Shown: piece by piece, positions 11,248-19,172 of the stretch
Numbering within the stretch: the first letter of the stretch is position 1
Layout of the letters: each line of letters opens with the position of its first letter
From: Stenotrophomonas raiganjensis (SeqCode)
GTDB lineage: Bacteria; Pseudomonadota; Gammaproteobacteria; Xanthomonadales; Xanthomonadaceae
Reading direction: 5' to 3'
Length of the DNA: 64,000 bases
Assembly (NCBI RefSeq): GCF_030658505.1
Contig: NZ_JAUTXR010000192.1
Span: 67,256-131,255 of the forward strand
Translations under genes and position numbers: made by a program
Notes under the pieces: model-generated
Seen by the model: only the letters and a program-made list of their open reading frames with translations
Database searches by the model: none
Told to the model about the DNA's origin: nothing

Positions 11248-11347
11248 TAGCGCTTCATCGAACCGAAGAACTCGTCGTTGGACTTGGTGTTCTTCATCTT
11301 GTCCAGCAGGAACTCCATCGCGGCCATTTCATCCATCGGATGCAGCA
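11247..11347 (-). pseudogene. Displaced 3' end of rho (left attachment repeat of the island)
   Basis: Bases 11251-11347 match 19177-19273, the 3' end of the intact rho gene, over 97 bp with two differences (11304 C versus 19230 G; 11313 C versus 19239 T). Both differences are synonymous in the rho frame. The fragment encodes the last ~33 residues ending ...SMKR and its own TAG stop at 11247-11249. It is the piece of rho cut off by integration, and marks one end of the inserted element. Confidence 0.93.
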
Positions 11348-11522
11348 CTGAGCTTCTTTAGGATTTCGCATCTTCTCAGACAGTCAAGCCCATGATTTCG
11401 TAGTCTTTTTTGAGGGTCTAGTACGGTTTTGAAGCTTCGTGTGGAGGTCGGCTGGCCCAGCGGGCAATGGCGAGATGAGGCCCTGTTGGGGTGCAAGGTC
11501 CGGGTTCAAGCTCTGTAGGGGG

Positions 11523-12359
11523 TCAACCCTCCAGTACGAACCTGCCCTCAGAGAAGCGCCAAGCCTTTTTCCCTGGCAGACTCCTCACTACAGGCTTGCC
11601 GCCTCGGTTCTCCAAATAGAAGTTCGTCCCCTTGAACTGGCTGGCGTTCTCGGTATAGCCAGGCAGGGCATCTCTGCTCACGTTGCGCCACTTGCCGTCC
11701 TCATACCGATAGACGTTCAACTCATGCAAACCTGAGTTGCCTTCGTAGTGGGTCACCAGCGTGTTCGAAGAACCAGGCGGTTGCCACATCTGAGTGCTTG
11801 CATCGAGTTCGGCGAACCCGTTGCTAGCATCTATGCGCACGAAGTCCGATGATGATGTCCCTGCATAGCTTGGATGAGTCCTCAGTGCAGCGATGGCATC
11901 GTGGATTGAGGTGAACCCTTTCGATGCATCGGCACGGCGGTCACAGTCACTGCCAAGTGGGAAGGTCACTCGATTCACCCGTACCTGCATGAGACGGGCC
12001 TCAATGCGCTCGTCATACATCTCATCTTCGGGCAGCAACTTCACATTGGCTAGCACAACGCTGGCCGTGCCCTTTGCTATGTATTTGCATCCTGGCTTCT
12101 GCACGGTCGGTACGACCCCAAGAAGCTTGGCCGCTTCCGAGGGGTTTGACAGGCACAAGGCACCTCCCAACTGCTGCAACTGCGGATTCCGCGCCACCGA
12201 GGCGGCGTCCAACTGAAAGCAGACGTTGAGTCCTTCGTCCGTTTCCATACGGGATGCGTTGTGGTACTCCCACTGTCCGGTGACGGTAAGAAGCCCTTGT
12301 GCTGGGGAGGATATGGGGACAATTGCGAGGGAAGCCGCAATGGCGAGCCGGGTCAGCAT
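11523..12359 (-). CDS. Exported hypothetical protein, 278 residues (island)
   Basis: ATG 12359 has AAGGA seven bases upstream and gives a signal peptide (MLTRLAIAASLAIVPISSPAQG). The mature part has paired cysteines (residues near 46, 69, 90 and 138), and a beta-rich C-terminal half with SNTLVTHYEGNSGLHELNVYRYEDGKWRNVSRDALPGY, resembling a small beta-propeller or lipocalin-like periplasmic fold; no family recognised. Third gene of a minus-strand set of small envelope proteins. A longer frame back to 12395 is unlikely. Confidence 0.75.
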   Translation of the reverse strand: MLTRLAIAASLAIVPISSPAQGLLTVTGQWEYHNASRMETDEGLNVCFQLDAASVARNPQLQQLGGALCLSNPSEAAKLLGVVPTVQKPGCKYIAKGTASVVLANVKLLPEDEMYDERIEARLMQVRVNRVTFPLGSDCDRRADASKGFTSIHDAIAALRTHPSYAGTSSSDFVRIDASNGFAELDASTQMWQPPGSSNTLVTHYEGNSGLHELNVYRYEDGKWRNVSRDALPGYTENASQFKGTNFYLENRGGKPVVRSLPGKKAWRFSEGRFVLEG

Positions 12360-12527
12360 ATGAGTTGTCCTTGAGTGCAATGAATGTAAGAACATGGCTT
12401 TTGGGCTTCGCTGAGCAGCTACGCTCCCCCATAAAAGGGGTCCCTCTCTACGCGAACCCGCGAAAAGCCAAACTTGTTGAGCCTTTAGCTCGGACGCTGC
12501 TTTGGTCTCCGCTGCCTCACTTGCCCG

Positions 12528-12962
12528 CTACAGAGCGAGAACTGAGGTGATGTCCTTGGCCTTCGGGTCGGCAATCAGCTCTTCCACCCGGTTGAACGTT
12601 GGGATGCTGTCCTTCACGTCTACGCACACCAAGCTGGTGACCCCCTTCTCATAGAAGATGGTGGCAACTCGCTCTTCTCCTGGCATCAAGGTAACGCCCA
12701 TCATTGCGTGCACATTCTTGGGTCTACCGACCATGCGTTTCTGACCGTCGAAACCTACGCACTCCATGTTGGCCTCTCTAGGAGCGCTCATGTGATTGCG
12801 CATCACGCAGTTGAAGCTGACAGGGCCGCGCCGCTCGCATGAAGTGGGTCTGACGAATCCGAATGAGACCATTTCGCTTGGACCACCCATTGCCGTGAGC
12901 TGGTCACAACCAGCGAGGAGGATGGGAAGTAGGGCAGTGCAGATGGAGAGAGCGGGGCGCAT
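12528..12962 (-). CDS. Hypothetical lipoprotein, 144 residues (island)
   Basis: ATG 12962 is preceded by a strong AAAGGAGAA ribosome-binding site. The product opens with a lipoprotein signal MRPALSICTALLPILLAGC (Cys19 lipidated) and has a mature domain with further cysteines (CERRGPVSFNC, MECVGFDG, LVCVDVKD) and a closing SIPTFNRVEELIADPKAKD. No family recognised. It sits between the zinc-ribbon membrane protein and the exported 278-residue protein, all on the minus strand, suggesting one envelope-associated unit. Confidence 0.78.
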   Translation of the reverse strand: MRPALSICTALLPILLAGCDQLTAMGGPSEMVSFGFVRPTSCERRGPVSFNCVMRNHMSAPREANMECVGFDGQKRMVGRPKNVHAMMGVTLMPGEERVATIFYEKGVTSLVCVDVKDSIPTFNRVEELIADPKAKDITSVLAL

Positions 12963-13008
12963 GGTTCTCCTTTGGCGCAGAGGATGTTCTAAGAGAAGAG
13001 AGACTTGC

Positions 13009-13356
13009 CTAGCGGCGTTGAAGGTCTGCCTCGCAGTTCGGGCACGAGTAGATGTCACGGCTTCCAGACATTGCCAGTCCGCTCACCACGGCACCAACAA
13101 TGAATGCAGCCGCTATTCCTATGCCGCCGAACAGGACAAATGCAGCGCATGCTGCTGCGGTTGAGAGAAGCGTGCTTCCCCACCAAGTCGCGTACCACGG
13201 CTTCACACTGGATTTGATGCCCATGAGACCGGCGTATCCGCACTCCAGGCATGTCATGCCCGGTGCGTGCCGTTGATGCCTCTTTAGGTTCTTACGTATG
13301 TGGTCGGGCAGCGCGTACGTTGCGTTACTGTCGGAGGGCGGCTCATTCCTGTTCAC
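13009..13356 (-). CDS. Small zinc-ribbon membrane protein, 115 residues (island)
   Basis: Starts with GTG at 13356, supported by AGGGGAC a few bases upstream. CLEC (Cys36, Cys39) and CPNC (Cys105, Cys108) flank two transmembrane helices (about 60-78 and 80-97), so a split zinc ribbon brackets a membrane hairpin: both CxxC pairs would lie on the same side of the membrane. It is the first of three consecutive minus-strand island genes and is divergent from the XRE regulator. No function can be assigned. Confidence 0.75.
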   Translation of the reverse strand: MNRNEPPSDSNATYALPDHIRKNLKRHQRHAPGMTCLECGYAGLMGIKSSVKPWYATWWGSTLLSTAAACAAFVLFGGIGIAAAFIVGAVVSGLAMSGSRDIYSCPNCEADLQRR

Positions 13357-13647
13357 AGATGTCCCCTAATCGAATGATGACTGCATCCCGCCCTAGCAAG
13401 CTTCGATTGACTCACAAGCACCTTACGGTCTAGTCAGCTGCCTCTAATTCCTCCTAGGCGAGGGCTTGGGGGCACATCCGAGCACACCTTCCCGCGCGAA
13501 CAATTAAATGCTCCGACTGGGCCAGTCTGTCTGGGATGCCCGCACCCCGGAAGTATGGTTATTCCGAACGCATGGAGTCAAGCATGGCCGAACGACAGCG
13601 GTGTGGACTCTCCATATTTTGGTTGCCTAGTTCAGCGGGCAATCGAG
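13357..13647. promoter_or_regulatory. Divergent control region between the zinc-ribbon gene and the XRE regulator
   Basis: A 291-bp AT-richer region separates the two outward-facing genes. It is the natural site for XRE repressor control of the three-gene envelope unit. No operator repeat is obvious by eye, so the call rests on arrangement. Confidence 0.4.
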
Positions 13648-13986
13648 ATGAAGAGCTTTGGCGATAGATTGCGGGAAGCGCGTGCAGCTTCCGGCCTGAC
13701 ACAGGAGCAACTGGGCTTTGCTATTGGTGTCACCAAGGCTTCGATTTCGGCTTGGGAGAATGGGCGTGAAACGCCTAGCTTCCGCGTCCTGGTTGACCTG
13801 CGTGACGCCTTGAACAGGTCTTTGGACGAACTCATTTGCGGCAGAGTGAGCGCCGTAGCCGAGCCTGCGGCTACCAAGGAAGGCGAGCTACGCGCTACCA
13901 ATGCGCAGGAAGAGGCGTTGCTGGTTCGCTTTCGAGCGCTCCGAGCCAGGAAGCGCGAAGCTCTTCTTGAAGTCCTTAAGCCGTAG
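13648..13986 (+). CDS. XRE-family transcriptional regulator (island)
   Basis: A 112-residue DNA-binding protein. Residues 1-58 (MKSFGDRLREARAASGLTQEQLGFAIGVTKASISAWENGRETPSFRVLVDLRDALNRSLDEL) are a textbook Cro/C1-type helix-turn-helix; the C-terminal third is helical (EEALLVRFRALRARKREALLEVL), likely for dimerisation. ATG 13648 is preferred to an upstream in-frame start at 13555 because the domain begins right there. It lies tail to tail with the resolvase gene (11-bp overlap). Confidence 0.88.
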   Translation: MKSFGDRLREARAASGLTQEQLGFAIGVTKASISAWENGRETPSFRVLVDLRDALNRSLDELICGRVSAVAEPAATKEGELRATNAQEEALLVRFRALRARKREALLEVLKP

Positions 13987-14542
13987 TATCGGTCTGTAGG
14001 GCACGGTACACGCTGCTACGGCTGATGGAGAAGCGCTCAGCCAGTTGCTCAATACTGAATCCTTCTTCCACCCGCAGCCTACGAATGCGTTCTTCCTGTG
14101 CACTCGTGAGCGCCTTCTTGCGGCCAAACTGGGTGCCCTTCTGCTGAGCGAGCGCGATGCCATCTCGTTGGCGCTCAGCTCGGATGTCGGCCTCGAACTC
14201 TGCAAAGGCTCCAAGAAGGTTGAACATGAGCTTGCCTTCTGACGTGGTCGTATCCAAACCCTGGTCGAGCACTCGTAGGCTGACCCCCTTCTGCCTCAGG
14301 CGGTCAGCAATCTTTGCAAGGTCCAGTACTGACCGGGCCATGCGGTCCAGGCGGCATACGACCAGCACGTCCCCATCGCGCAGGTATTCCAAGGCTGCCT
14401 GCAACTCAGGGCGGTTCTCGGCCTGGCGACCAGAGCGCTTCTCCTGGTACACCTTGCTACACCCAGCCTTGCTCAGCTTGTCCAATTGAACGTCGAGCGA
14501 TTGGCCCGCTGAACTGACACGTGCATAGCCAATCACTTCCAT
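13976..14542 (-). CDS. Serine recombinase of the resolvase/invertase family (island)
   Basis: A 188-residue site-specific recombinase. The catalytic domain begins MEVIGYARVSSAGQSLDVQLDKL with nucleophile Ser10, and continues with CRLDRMARSVLDL and the LFNLLGAFAEFEADIRAERQRDGIALAQQ E-helix. The C-terminal HTH_7 segment (LTSAQEERIRRLRVEEGFSIEQLAERFSISRSSVYRAL) is intact. ATG 14542 restores normal family length; the upstream extension to 14830 is non-coding. It could resolve multimers, invert a segment, or be a remnant of a Tn3-like element; no transposase accompanies it. Confidence 0.92.
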   Translation of the reverse strand: MEVIGYARVSSAGQSLDVQLDKLSKAGCSKVYQEKRSGRQAENRPELQAALEYLRDGDVLVVCRLDRMARSVLDLAKIADRLRQKGVSLRVLDQGLDTTTSEGKLMFNLLGAFAEFEADIRAERQRDGIALAQQKGTQFGRKKALTSAQEERIRRLRVEEGFSIEQLAERFSISRSSVYRALQTDTTA

Positions 14543-14672
14543 CGGTGTCTCATAAATTCTAGATGTTGTGAGAATAACATTCTGGCATGAATTTTGGAAC
14601 GGGCGGGAGGTCGTCCCAAGATGTATACGTATTGGGAGATGAGGTTGAAACGTAAATGGGGGAGTTGGACGG

Positions 14673-16874
14673 ATGTTGCTCAAGGTAGAGGAGCTTAAGA
14701 CGCTATGCATCGCTCGGGCCGCAAGGCAATCGATTCGTACTCGGAACTTGTTGAGAAGGCATCGAGCAGCATTGACCCTAGCGGGCTTGGCTGGGCTCTT
14801 TGTCTTGACGCTATGGGGAACTTCCGCCAACCAAGAGACGCTTCAGGCCCACCTGTCATCGAAGGAGGGCTTTCAGGCTCTAACTAATGTTCTCCTGGGC
14901 ATAGGCTCCGCGATGGTGGGCGCGACCGCTATCGTGTTTACCCTTGTGCTGTTCGCGACGCAGACGAATGTAGCCCGGATGCCAACGGAGCTGTTTCGTA
15001 TGTTTAGCTCCGACAGGAGGTTGCTGGGGGCCTTTTTTGGCACGCTGATAGGCTCCATTCTCATCGCAATGACGACCATCGTTATCAGCCCGGAAACGGC
15101 AACTTGGTACTTGTTTGGGTCGCTTTGGACCATTGCACTCATTCTGCTGACGTTCGTACTGGCTTATCAGAGGGCACTAAGCCTCGTAAATCCCACTGTC
15201 CAATCCAAACTCGCTGCCTCCAAGGCGAATCGCAGTCTGAAGCGATGGGGGTTTCTCGCTGACAGCCTGACTGCTTCGGCCAAGAGGCAGGGCGCGGAAG
15301 GATTTGACGCCGAGCGCTTCGCTTTCTTTGCAAAAAATTCAGGTTGGGAGAGGGGCGCCCAAGAAATTGTGGGGCATATGACCAACTATGGAGCGAGGTT
15401 GGCAGAGCAAGGCGACCACGATTCGTTCAAGGCCATGTTGACGGCGGCAATTAGCGTTCACAAATTCTATGTGGCCGTCAAAGGAAAAACCTTCCTTCCG
15501 GGAAACCCGTTCTTTGAAGTCGTGCCGAGCCGTGATGGCTTTCAGATTTCCATGTTGGAGAATCTACGGCGTGCAGGAGTTTCGGCTCTATCAAGGAAGG
15601 ATGAAAGGCAGGTAATTCTCGTTTTTCAAGCATTGCATGACGTGTTCAATGTCTACATGAAGATTCAGTACGACGTGGAGCGAGCAACCAAGACACACGC
15701 CGCTATGGCTGCCGGCTATTTGCGTGCTCAAGTTCTGGATTCGCTTTCTCACGGTATGCCCGACGCGACAATGGAGGGCGTTCGTCAGTTAGGTAGCGCA
15801 GCACGTCATTGCCTGAGCTACGGTCTTACCGAAGATGCTTCGTCTTTGATAAAGGCGTTGGGTCAGTTGGCAGCGGCAGGCATCGCTGGTAAGCAGTTGC
15901 TACCCGTTACTAACACAGCGGTCGAACAGCTACGAGACAACCTCCTTGTTGGTGTGGTGAGCCGTCATGGCACAGAGTTCACACTTGAAGACATACATCA
16001 TCAGGCCATTTCCGCAGCCATGTTAATCATGGCGGGGGTCAAAGAGTCTTCTCCAATCGAGAGTATTCATCGAGGCTACCTGTCGCCGTACTTCTCAACT
16101 TCAGACCATACTTCACTCTTGCCGCAGCTAGCTCAAACGTTGAGCTTAGCTTCGCAGAATCACCCCCAGGTGGGGCCGCATTCGGTCAAGAACTTCGTGA
16201 ACTGGGTTGACCGCATCAGACACCCGACGAAGGAATTGATGCTATCTGCTTTCAAAGTGAAGTCTTCTTTGGTCTTCGACCTGCTCAATTGGCCAGTAGA
16301 GTTGGCTAAGCTCCTTCTAAGGCTCGCCTCTGATGCGGCTCATGGAGAAATTGCCACAAGCCTGTTGGACCAAGCGGACGGGGTTGTTGCAATGCTTACG
16401 TGGGTTCCCGCTGACCACGATGGGGCGCATCAGGCAAACGCCGCGGGCTATTTGGAGTTGTTGATGACGCTTGCCATCGAAGCTAGAAGGGCAAAAGCGA
16501 ACGATGCCTATTTAACTGCCACGAGGCAGTTGCTGCGTTGGTCTATTGCCAGGTCAGAAGCTCCCACCGGATGGGCCGAACTGGAAATCGCTGTGGTCGG
16601 TTTGGTTGGCCTTGAGCTAGCAGTCGGTGAGAAGGATATTGATGCCCTTGTAACTCGCGTCAAAGAGGCTGTGATTCAGGCACAGCTTGTGTCGCCGGAG
16701 GTTCTGCATCGGGCTGCGCAAGGCCTGGCCCGAGAGGCTGGCGTGTACCGAGACGATGTCATGGCAATGCGAGTCTCGGAACAACTGTTGGCAGCAGTTG
16801 CGCAGGCTGATGCAATGCATGGGTTGAGGACGCTTGCTGCAACCTTGGAAGAGCTGAGTCAGAGGCCTGGCTGA
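14673..16874 (+). CDS. DUF2254-like membrane protein with long helical cytoplasmic domain, 733 residues (island)
   Basis: The N-terminus carries about four transmembrane segments (near 32-50, 70-95, 117-138, 143-166). The stretch GSAMVGATAIVFTLVLFATQTNVARMPTELFRMFSSDRRLLGAFFGTLIGSILIAM follows the pattern of DUF2254 membrane proteins. Residues from about 180 onward are soluble and almost wholly alpha-helical, reading like a HEAT/TPR-type solenoid with no catalytic motif. GGGGAG precedes ATG 14673. Codon use is AT-richer than the core. Function unknown; membrane tethering of a helical-repeat module in a mobile island is compatible with sensing or defence, but this is inference. Confidence 0.78.
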   Translation: MLLKVEELKTLCIARAARQSIRTRNLLRRHRAALTLAGLAGLFVLTLWGTSANQETLQAHLSSKEGFQALTNVLLGIGSAMVGATAIVFTLVLFATQTNVARMPTELFRMFSSDRRLLGAFFGTLIGSILIAMTTIVISPETATWYLFGSLWTIALILLTFVLAYQRALSLVNPTVQSKLAASKANRSLKRWGFLADSLTASAKRQGAEGFDAERFAFFAKNSGWERGAQEIVGHMTNYGARLAEQGDHDSFKAMLTAAISVHKFYVAVKGKTFLPGNPFFEVVPSRDGFQISMLENLRRAGVSALSRKDERQVILVFQALHDVFNVYMKIQYDVERATKTHAAMAAGYLRAQVLDSLSHGMPDATMEGVRQLGSAARHCLSYGLTEDASSLIKALGQLAAAGIAGKQLLPVTNTAVEQLRDNLLVGVVSRHGTEFTLEDIHHQAISAAMLIMAGVKESSPIESIHRGYLSPYFSTSDHTSLLPQLAQTLSLASQNHPQVGPHSVKNFVNWVDRIRHPTKELMLSAFKVKSSLVFDLLNWPVELAKLLLRLASDAAHGEIATSLLDQADGVVAMLTWVPADHDGAHQANAAGYLELLMTLAIEARRAKANDAYLTATRQLLRWSIARSEAPTGWAELEIAVVGLVGLELAVGEKDIDALVTRVKEAVIQAQLVSPEVLHRAAQGLAREAGVYRDDVMAMRVSEQLLAAVAQADAMHGLRTLAATLEELSQRPG

Positions 16875-16992
16875 GTATCCCGCAATCCGAGCGCTAGGCA
16901 GATGTGGGCTGGTCGGCAGCAGTGTTGGTCTCGGTATCCTTGTGCTCCGTCGGTGCCGTGTGGAGCGCCGAACCTATTTCGGATGGGGGGCT

Positions 16993-17595
16993 TCACAGCA
17001 GGCCGATACCAAGGAGGTTTCCTTTTACACCGGATGGACTGATATCAAGCAACTGACCGCCAGCAGGCATGTCCAGTCTTAGCACGTCTTCAACGGTATA
17101 TTCGTAGACGATTTCTGGGGTGTAATCGATACGCTTGACCGCAACGCATTCCGGTCCTGACATCTGTGGTCCTCGACAGCTCAAACCACCCTTGCATGTC
17201 TTTGGTCGTTTTTGCCTTTTCGCCTCGGCACAATCGCATCGCGGGCCAGCAAGTCTAGGGTGCAAGGCAGATGCAGCACGAATCACGTTGGTTTGAAGCC
17301 AAGCGTAGGCGTCCTGCATCGATTCGTCGAGGCCCCAGAACAGGAAATGGAAGTGGTAGCAGCCTTCGAACTTGACATCGAGATGACGCTCTGCACAGAC
17401 GAGTCCAGAAAAGTGTGGCCTTGTTCGCTTGGGTAGCTTGTTGAGGAGTTTGAGGACGAATCCATTCATTCCCATCTCTGCAATCCGGTCACCATATGGG
17501 TACCGATAGGTCAATGTTACGAAGTACTCTGGTTCGTGCTCTCCCAGGTATTGCAGATAGCCACGCTCAAGCCTTATGCGTTGTTCTAGGTTCAA
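16993..17595 (-). CDS. Putative HUH/Rep-like protein, 200 residues (island)
   Basis: Two segments resemble rolling-circle Rep motifs: FVTLTY at residues 25-30 (motif 1) and YHFHFLFWG at 80-88, an H-x-H metal-site motif with flanking hydrophobics (motif 2). A Tyr pair (Y164, Y166) in EIVYEYTVEDVL could be the catalytic Tyr helix, but the usual downstream Lys is missing. A cysteine-rich loop (C120, C122, C134, C140, C150) could bind zinc. The start is TTG 17595, supported by GGAG eight bases upstream. It follows the integrase on the same strand. Replication or single-strand nicking is plausible but unproven. Confidence 0.6.
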   Translation of the reverse strand: MNLEQRIRLERGYLQYLGEHEPEYFVTLTYRYPYGDRIAEMGMNGFVLKLLNKLPKRTRPHFSGLVCAERHLDVKFEGCYHFHFLFWGLDESMQDAYAWLQTNVIRAASALHPRLAGPRCDCAEAKRQKRPKTCKGGLSCRGPQMSGPECVAVKRIDYTPEIVYEYTVEDVLRLDMPAGGQLLDISPSGVKGNLLGIGLL

Positions 17596-17789
17596 TATAG
17601 TTCTCCATTCGTGATGTTCAAATTATGGGCAGCGTATTCGTCAGGCAAGTTTATAGAATCCGTCAGTAACACTACTGACAGCTTCTGCGTACAAGTGACA
17701 CGCCAATGGCCATGACTCAGGGTGACCAAAAAAGAAGTTGGTACCTTTCTATGTAGTCTCCCTTGTTCGATTTTGTCATCCGGACTTGA

Positions 17790-19019
17790 TTACGTGTCTT
17801 CAATGAAAAGGGCTGCAGCAGATTCGACATCCGGCGGGTACTCAATCATCTGGGCCGTCGCGGCCTGGGTGGCTTCGGTAGCGCCGCCACTGTAGAGCTG
17901 GAAGGCGAGGGTAGGTAGCGAGTGTCCGACGTACCTCGCAATGCGGACTTGGTCTACGCCGAGGTTCTCCAGGCGAGTAATGAACGTTCTGCGTAGCGAG
18001 TGGAAGTCGGTTGCTCCGGTTAGTCCGCGTCCGTTTCGGTGATAGCGGAAAGCTTGACCCACACGCCAAGAAAGCTTGTTGTCATAGCCTCCCCCCTTCA
18101 GTTCAGGAAATAGCTGGGCTGCCTTTGCTTCTTTTCGCTTGAGGCGTCGCATCAGCAGTCCCTTAGCAATGGGATGCCAGATTGCCAGCGTGCGTGTACC
18201 GGCGGCTGTCTTGCTCTTGCAGATATGGATGTACACGAAGCCATCTTCCACGCGAACATCCCCGCGTTTGATTGAGCAGATTTCATCAATTCGGGCGCCC
18301 GTATACAGGCCGAGTACCATCACCTCCCGAAGTGCTGGGTAGCTAGGTTCTCCTGAGAAGAGCTGGACCAGCTCTTGCATTGTGTACGGACGCTTCTTGG
18401 GCGTGTTTGATGAGTCCTCCGCACGGATGCGGAAGCCCTTCCAAGGATTGGTACCTTTGGGCAGATAGCATCGACTGCTCATCCATTCCCAGAATGCCGC
18501 TAGGGCACTGAGCTTGCGTCTACGAGTGCTGGGGCTGTCCTTGGACTGAAGTAGGCATTCATCGACATACGAGGCTGCTAAAGCGCCGGTGACAGCCGTA
18601 GGGCTTCGGTTGTTACCCAAGTAACAGCGCAACTCTTTGTAAGCCTGCTGTCGTTGAAACCGAACAGTCTTAAGGTTGCTAGTTGCGGCCCATTCCTCTG
18701 AAAGCGCATCCAGACCGGCCGAGGGGCGGAGATTCTGCGAGTTGACCTGCGCGGGAGAAGGGGCCGCATCTTGCTCAATAGCTCTAGAGGGGGATATGAC
18801 AAGAGCCAGACCAAGGTTCGGATTACTGGCCTGCGCTTGGAAGTGCTCATGCACCTGAGAGATGACCGCCCACTTCCTGCGGTTTGCGTCATCCAGGTCG
18901 CGTGTGTTCAGCGCACGCCGGATGTGTGTGCCTTTTACGATTCCGCGTAGTGCGGTTGGAACCTTGATACGGACGTACCAAGAGTGCCCAAGGCGTTGCA
19001 GATAGCGATTCTTGCTCAT
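17790..19019 (-). CDS. Tyrosine recombinase (island integrase)
   Basis: A 409-residue phage-type integrase that inserts the island into rho. N-terminal DNA-binding segment (MSKNRYLQRLGHSWYVRIKVP, arm-binding type) and SAM-like core precede the catalytic domain: Arg243 (TGARIDEI), His340-x-x-Arg343 (HSLRRTF), His366 (YVGH) and nucleophile Tyr376 (LYSGG) are all present. ATG 19019 is chosen because AGGACGG lies just upstream. It is transcribed away from the right attachment repeat, as is usual for such elements. It looks intact, so excision could still be possible. Confidence 0.95.
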   Translation of the reverse strand: MSKNRYLQRLGHSWYVRIKVPTALRGIVKGTHIRRALNTRDLDDANRRKWAVISQVHEHFQAQASNPNLGLALVISPSRAIEQDAAPSPAQVNSQNLRPSAGLDALSEEWAATSNLKTVRFQRQQAYKELRCYLGNNRSPTAVTGALAASYVDECLLQSKDSPSTRRRKLSALAAFWEWMSSRCYLPKGTNPWKGFRIRAEDSSNTPKKRPYTMQELVQLFSGEPSYPALREVMVLGLYTGARIDEICSIKRGDVRVEDGFVYIHICKSKTAAGTRTLAIWHPIAKGLLMRRLKRKEAKAAQLFPELKGGGYDNKLSWRVGQAFRYHRNGRGLTGATDFHSLRRTFITRLENLGVDQVRIARYVGHSLPTLAFQLYSGGATEATQAATAQMIEYPPDVESAAALFIEDT

Positions 19020-19120
19020 ATCCCGTCCTGTTGGAGGGGCATTGAGCTGTCTGGTGGTCAAGGTTGGTGGTCAGAGTCATGGATTTCGCCATGCCCTCAA
19101 CCCTATGCATTCCGCCAAGA

Positions 19121-19150
19121 AAAAGGGCCTCCGGAAATCCGAAGGCCCTG
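19121..19150 (-). terminator. Island-supplied terminator for rho
   Basis: On the minus strand, about 25 bp after the rho stop, AGGGCCT...AGGCCCT forms a long stem with one internal mismatch, followed by TTTTTCTT. It lies inside the island, so the element brings a replacement for the rho terminator left at 11214-11247. Confidence 0.85.
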
Positions 19151-19172
19151 TTCTCACGTGCTTTTCGATGGT

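Larger units (their letters stand above)
11180..11522. other. Island left junction: old rho terminator, orphan rho tail, AT-richer island end
   Basis: This gene-free stretch holds a SMAG tail, the original rho terminator (11217-11247), the displaced rho 3' fragment (11247-11347) and about 175 bp of island-side DNA (11348-11522) with lower GC and no convincing frame. Confidence 0.8.

Noticed and set aside
12963..13356. Alternative plus-strand genes within 12796-13276
   Set aside because: Short frames there have poor composition and no ribosome-binding sites, whereas the minus-strand zinc-ribbon frame has CxxC pairs and membrane helices.
11348..19172. Complete prophage or conjugative element
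   Set aside because: No capsid, portal, terminase, tail, lysis, relaxase or type IV secretion genes can be seen in the interval.
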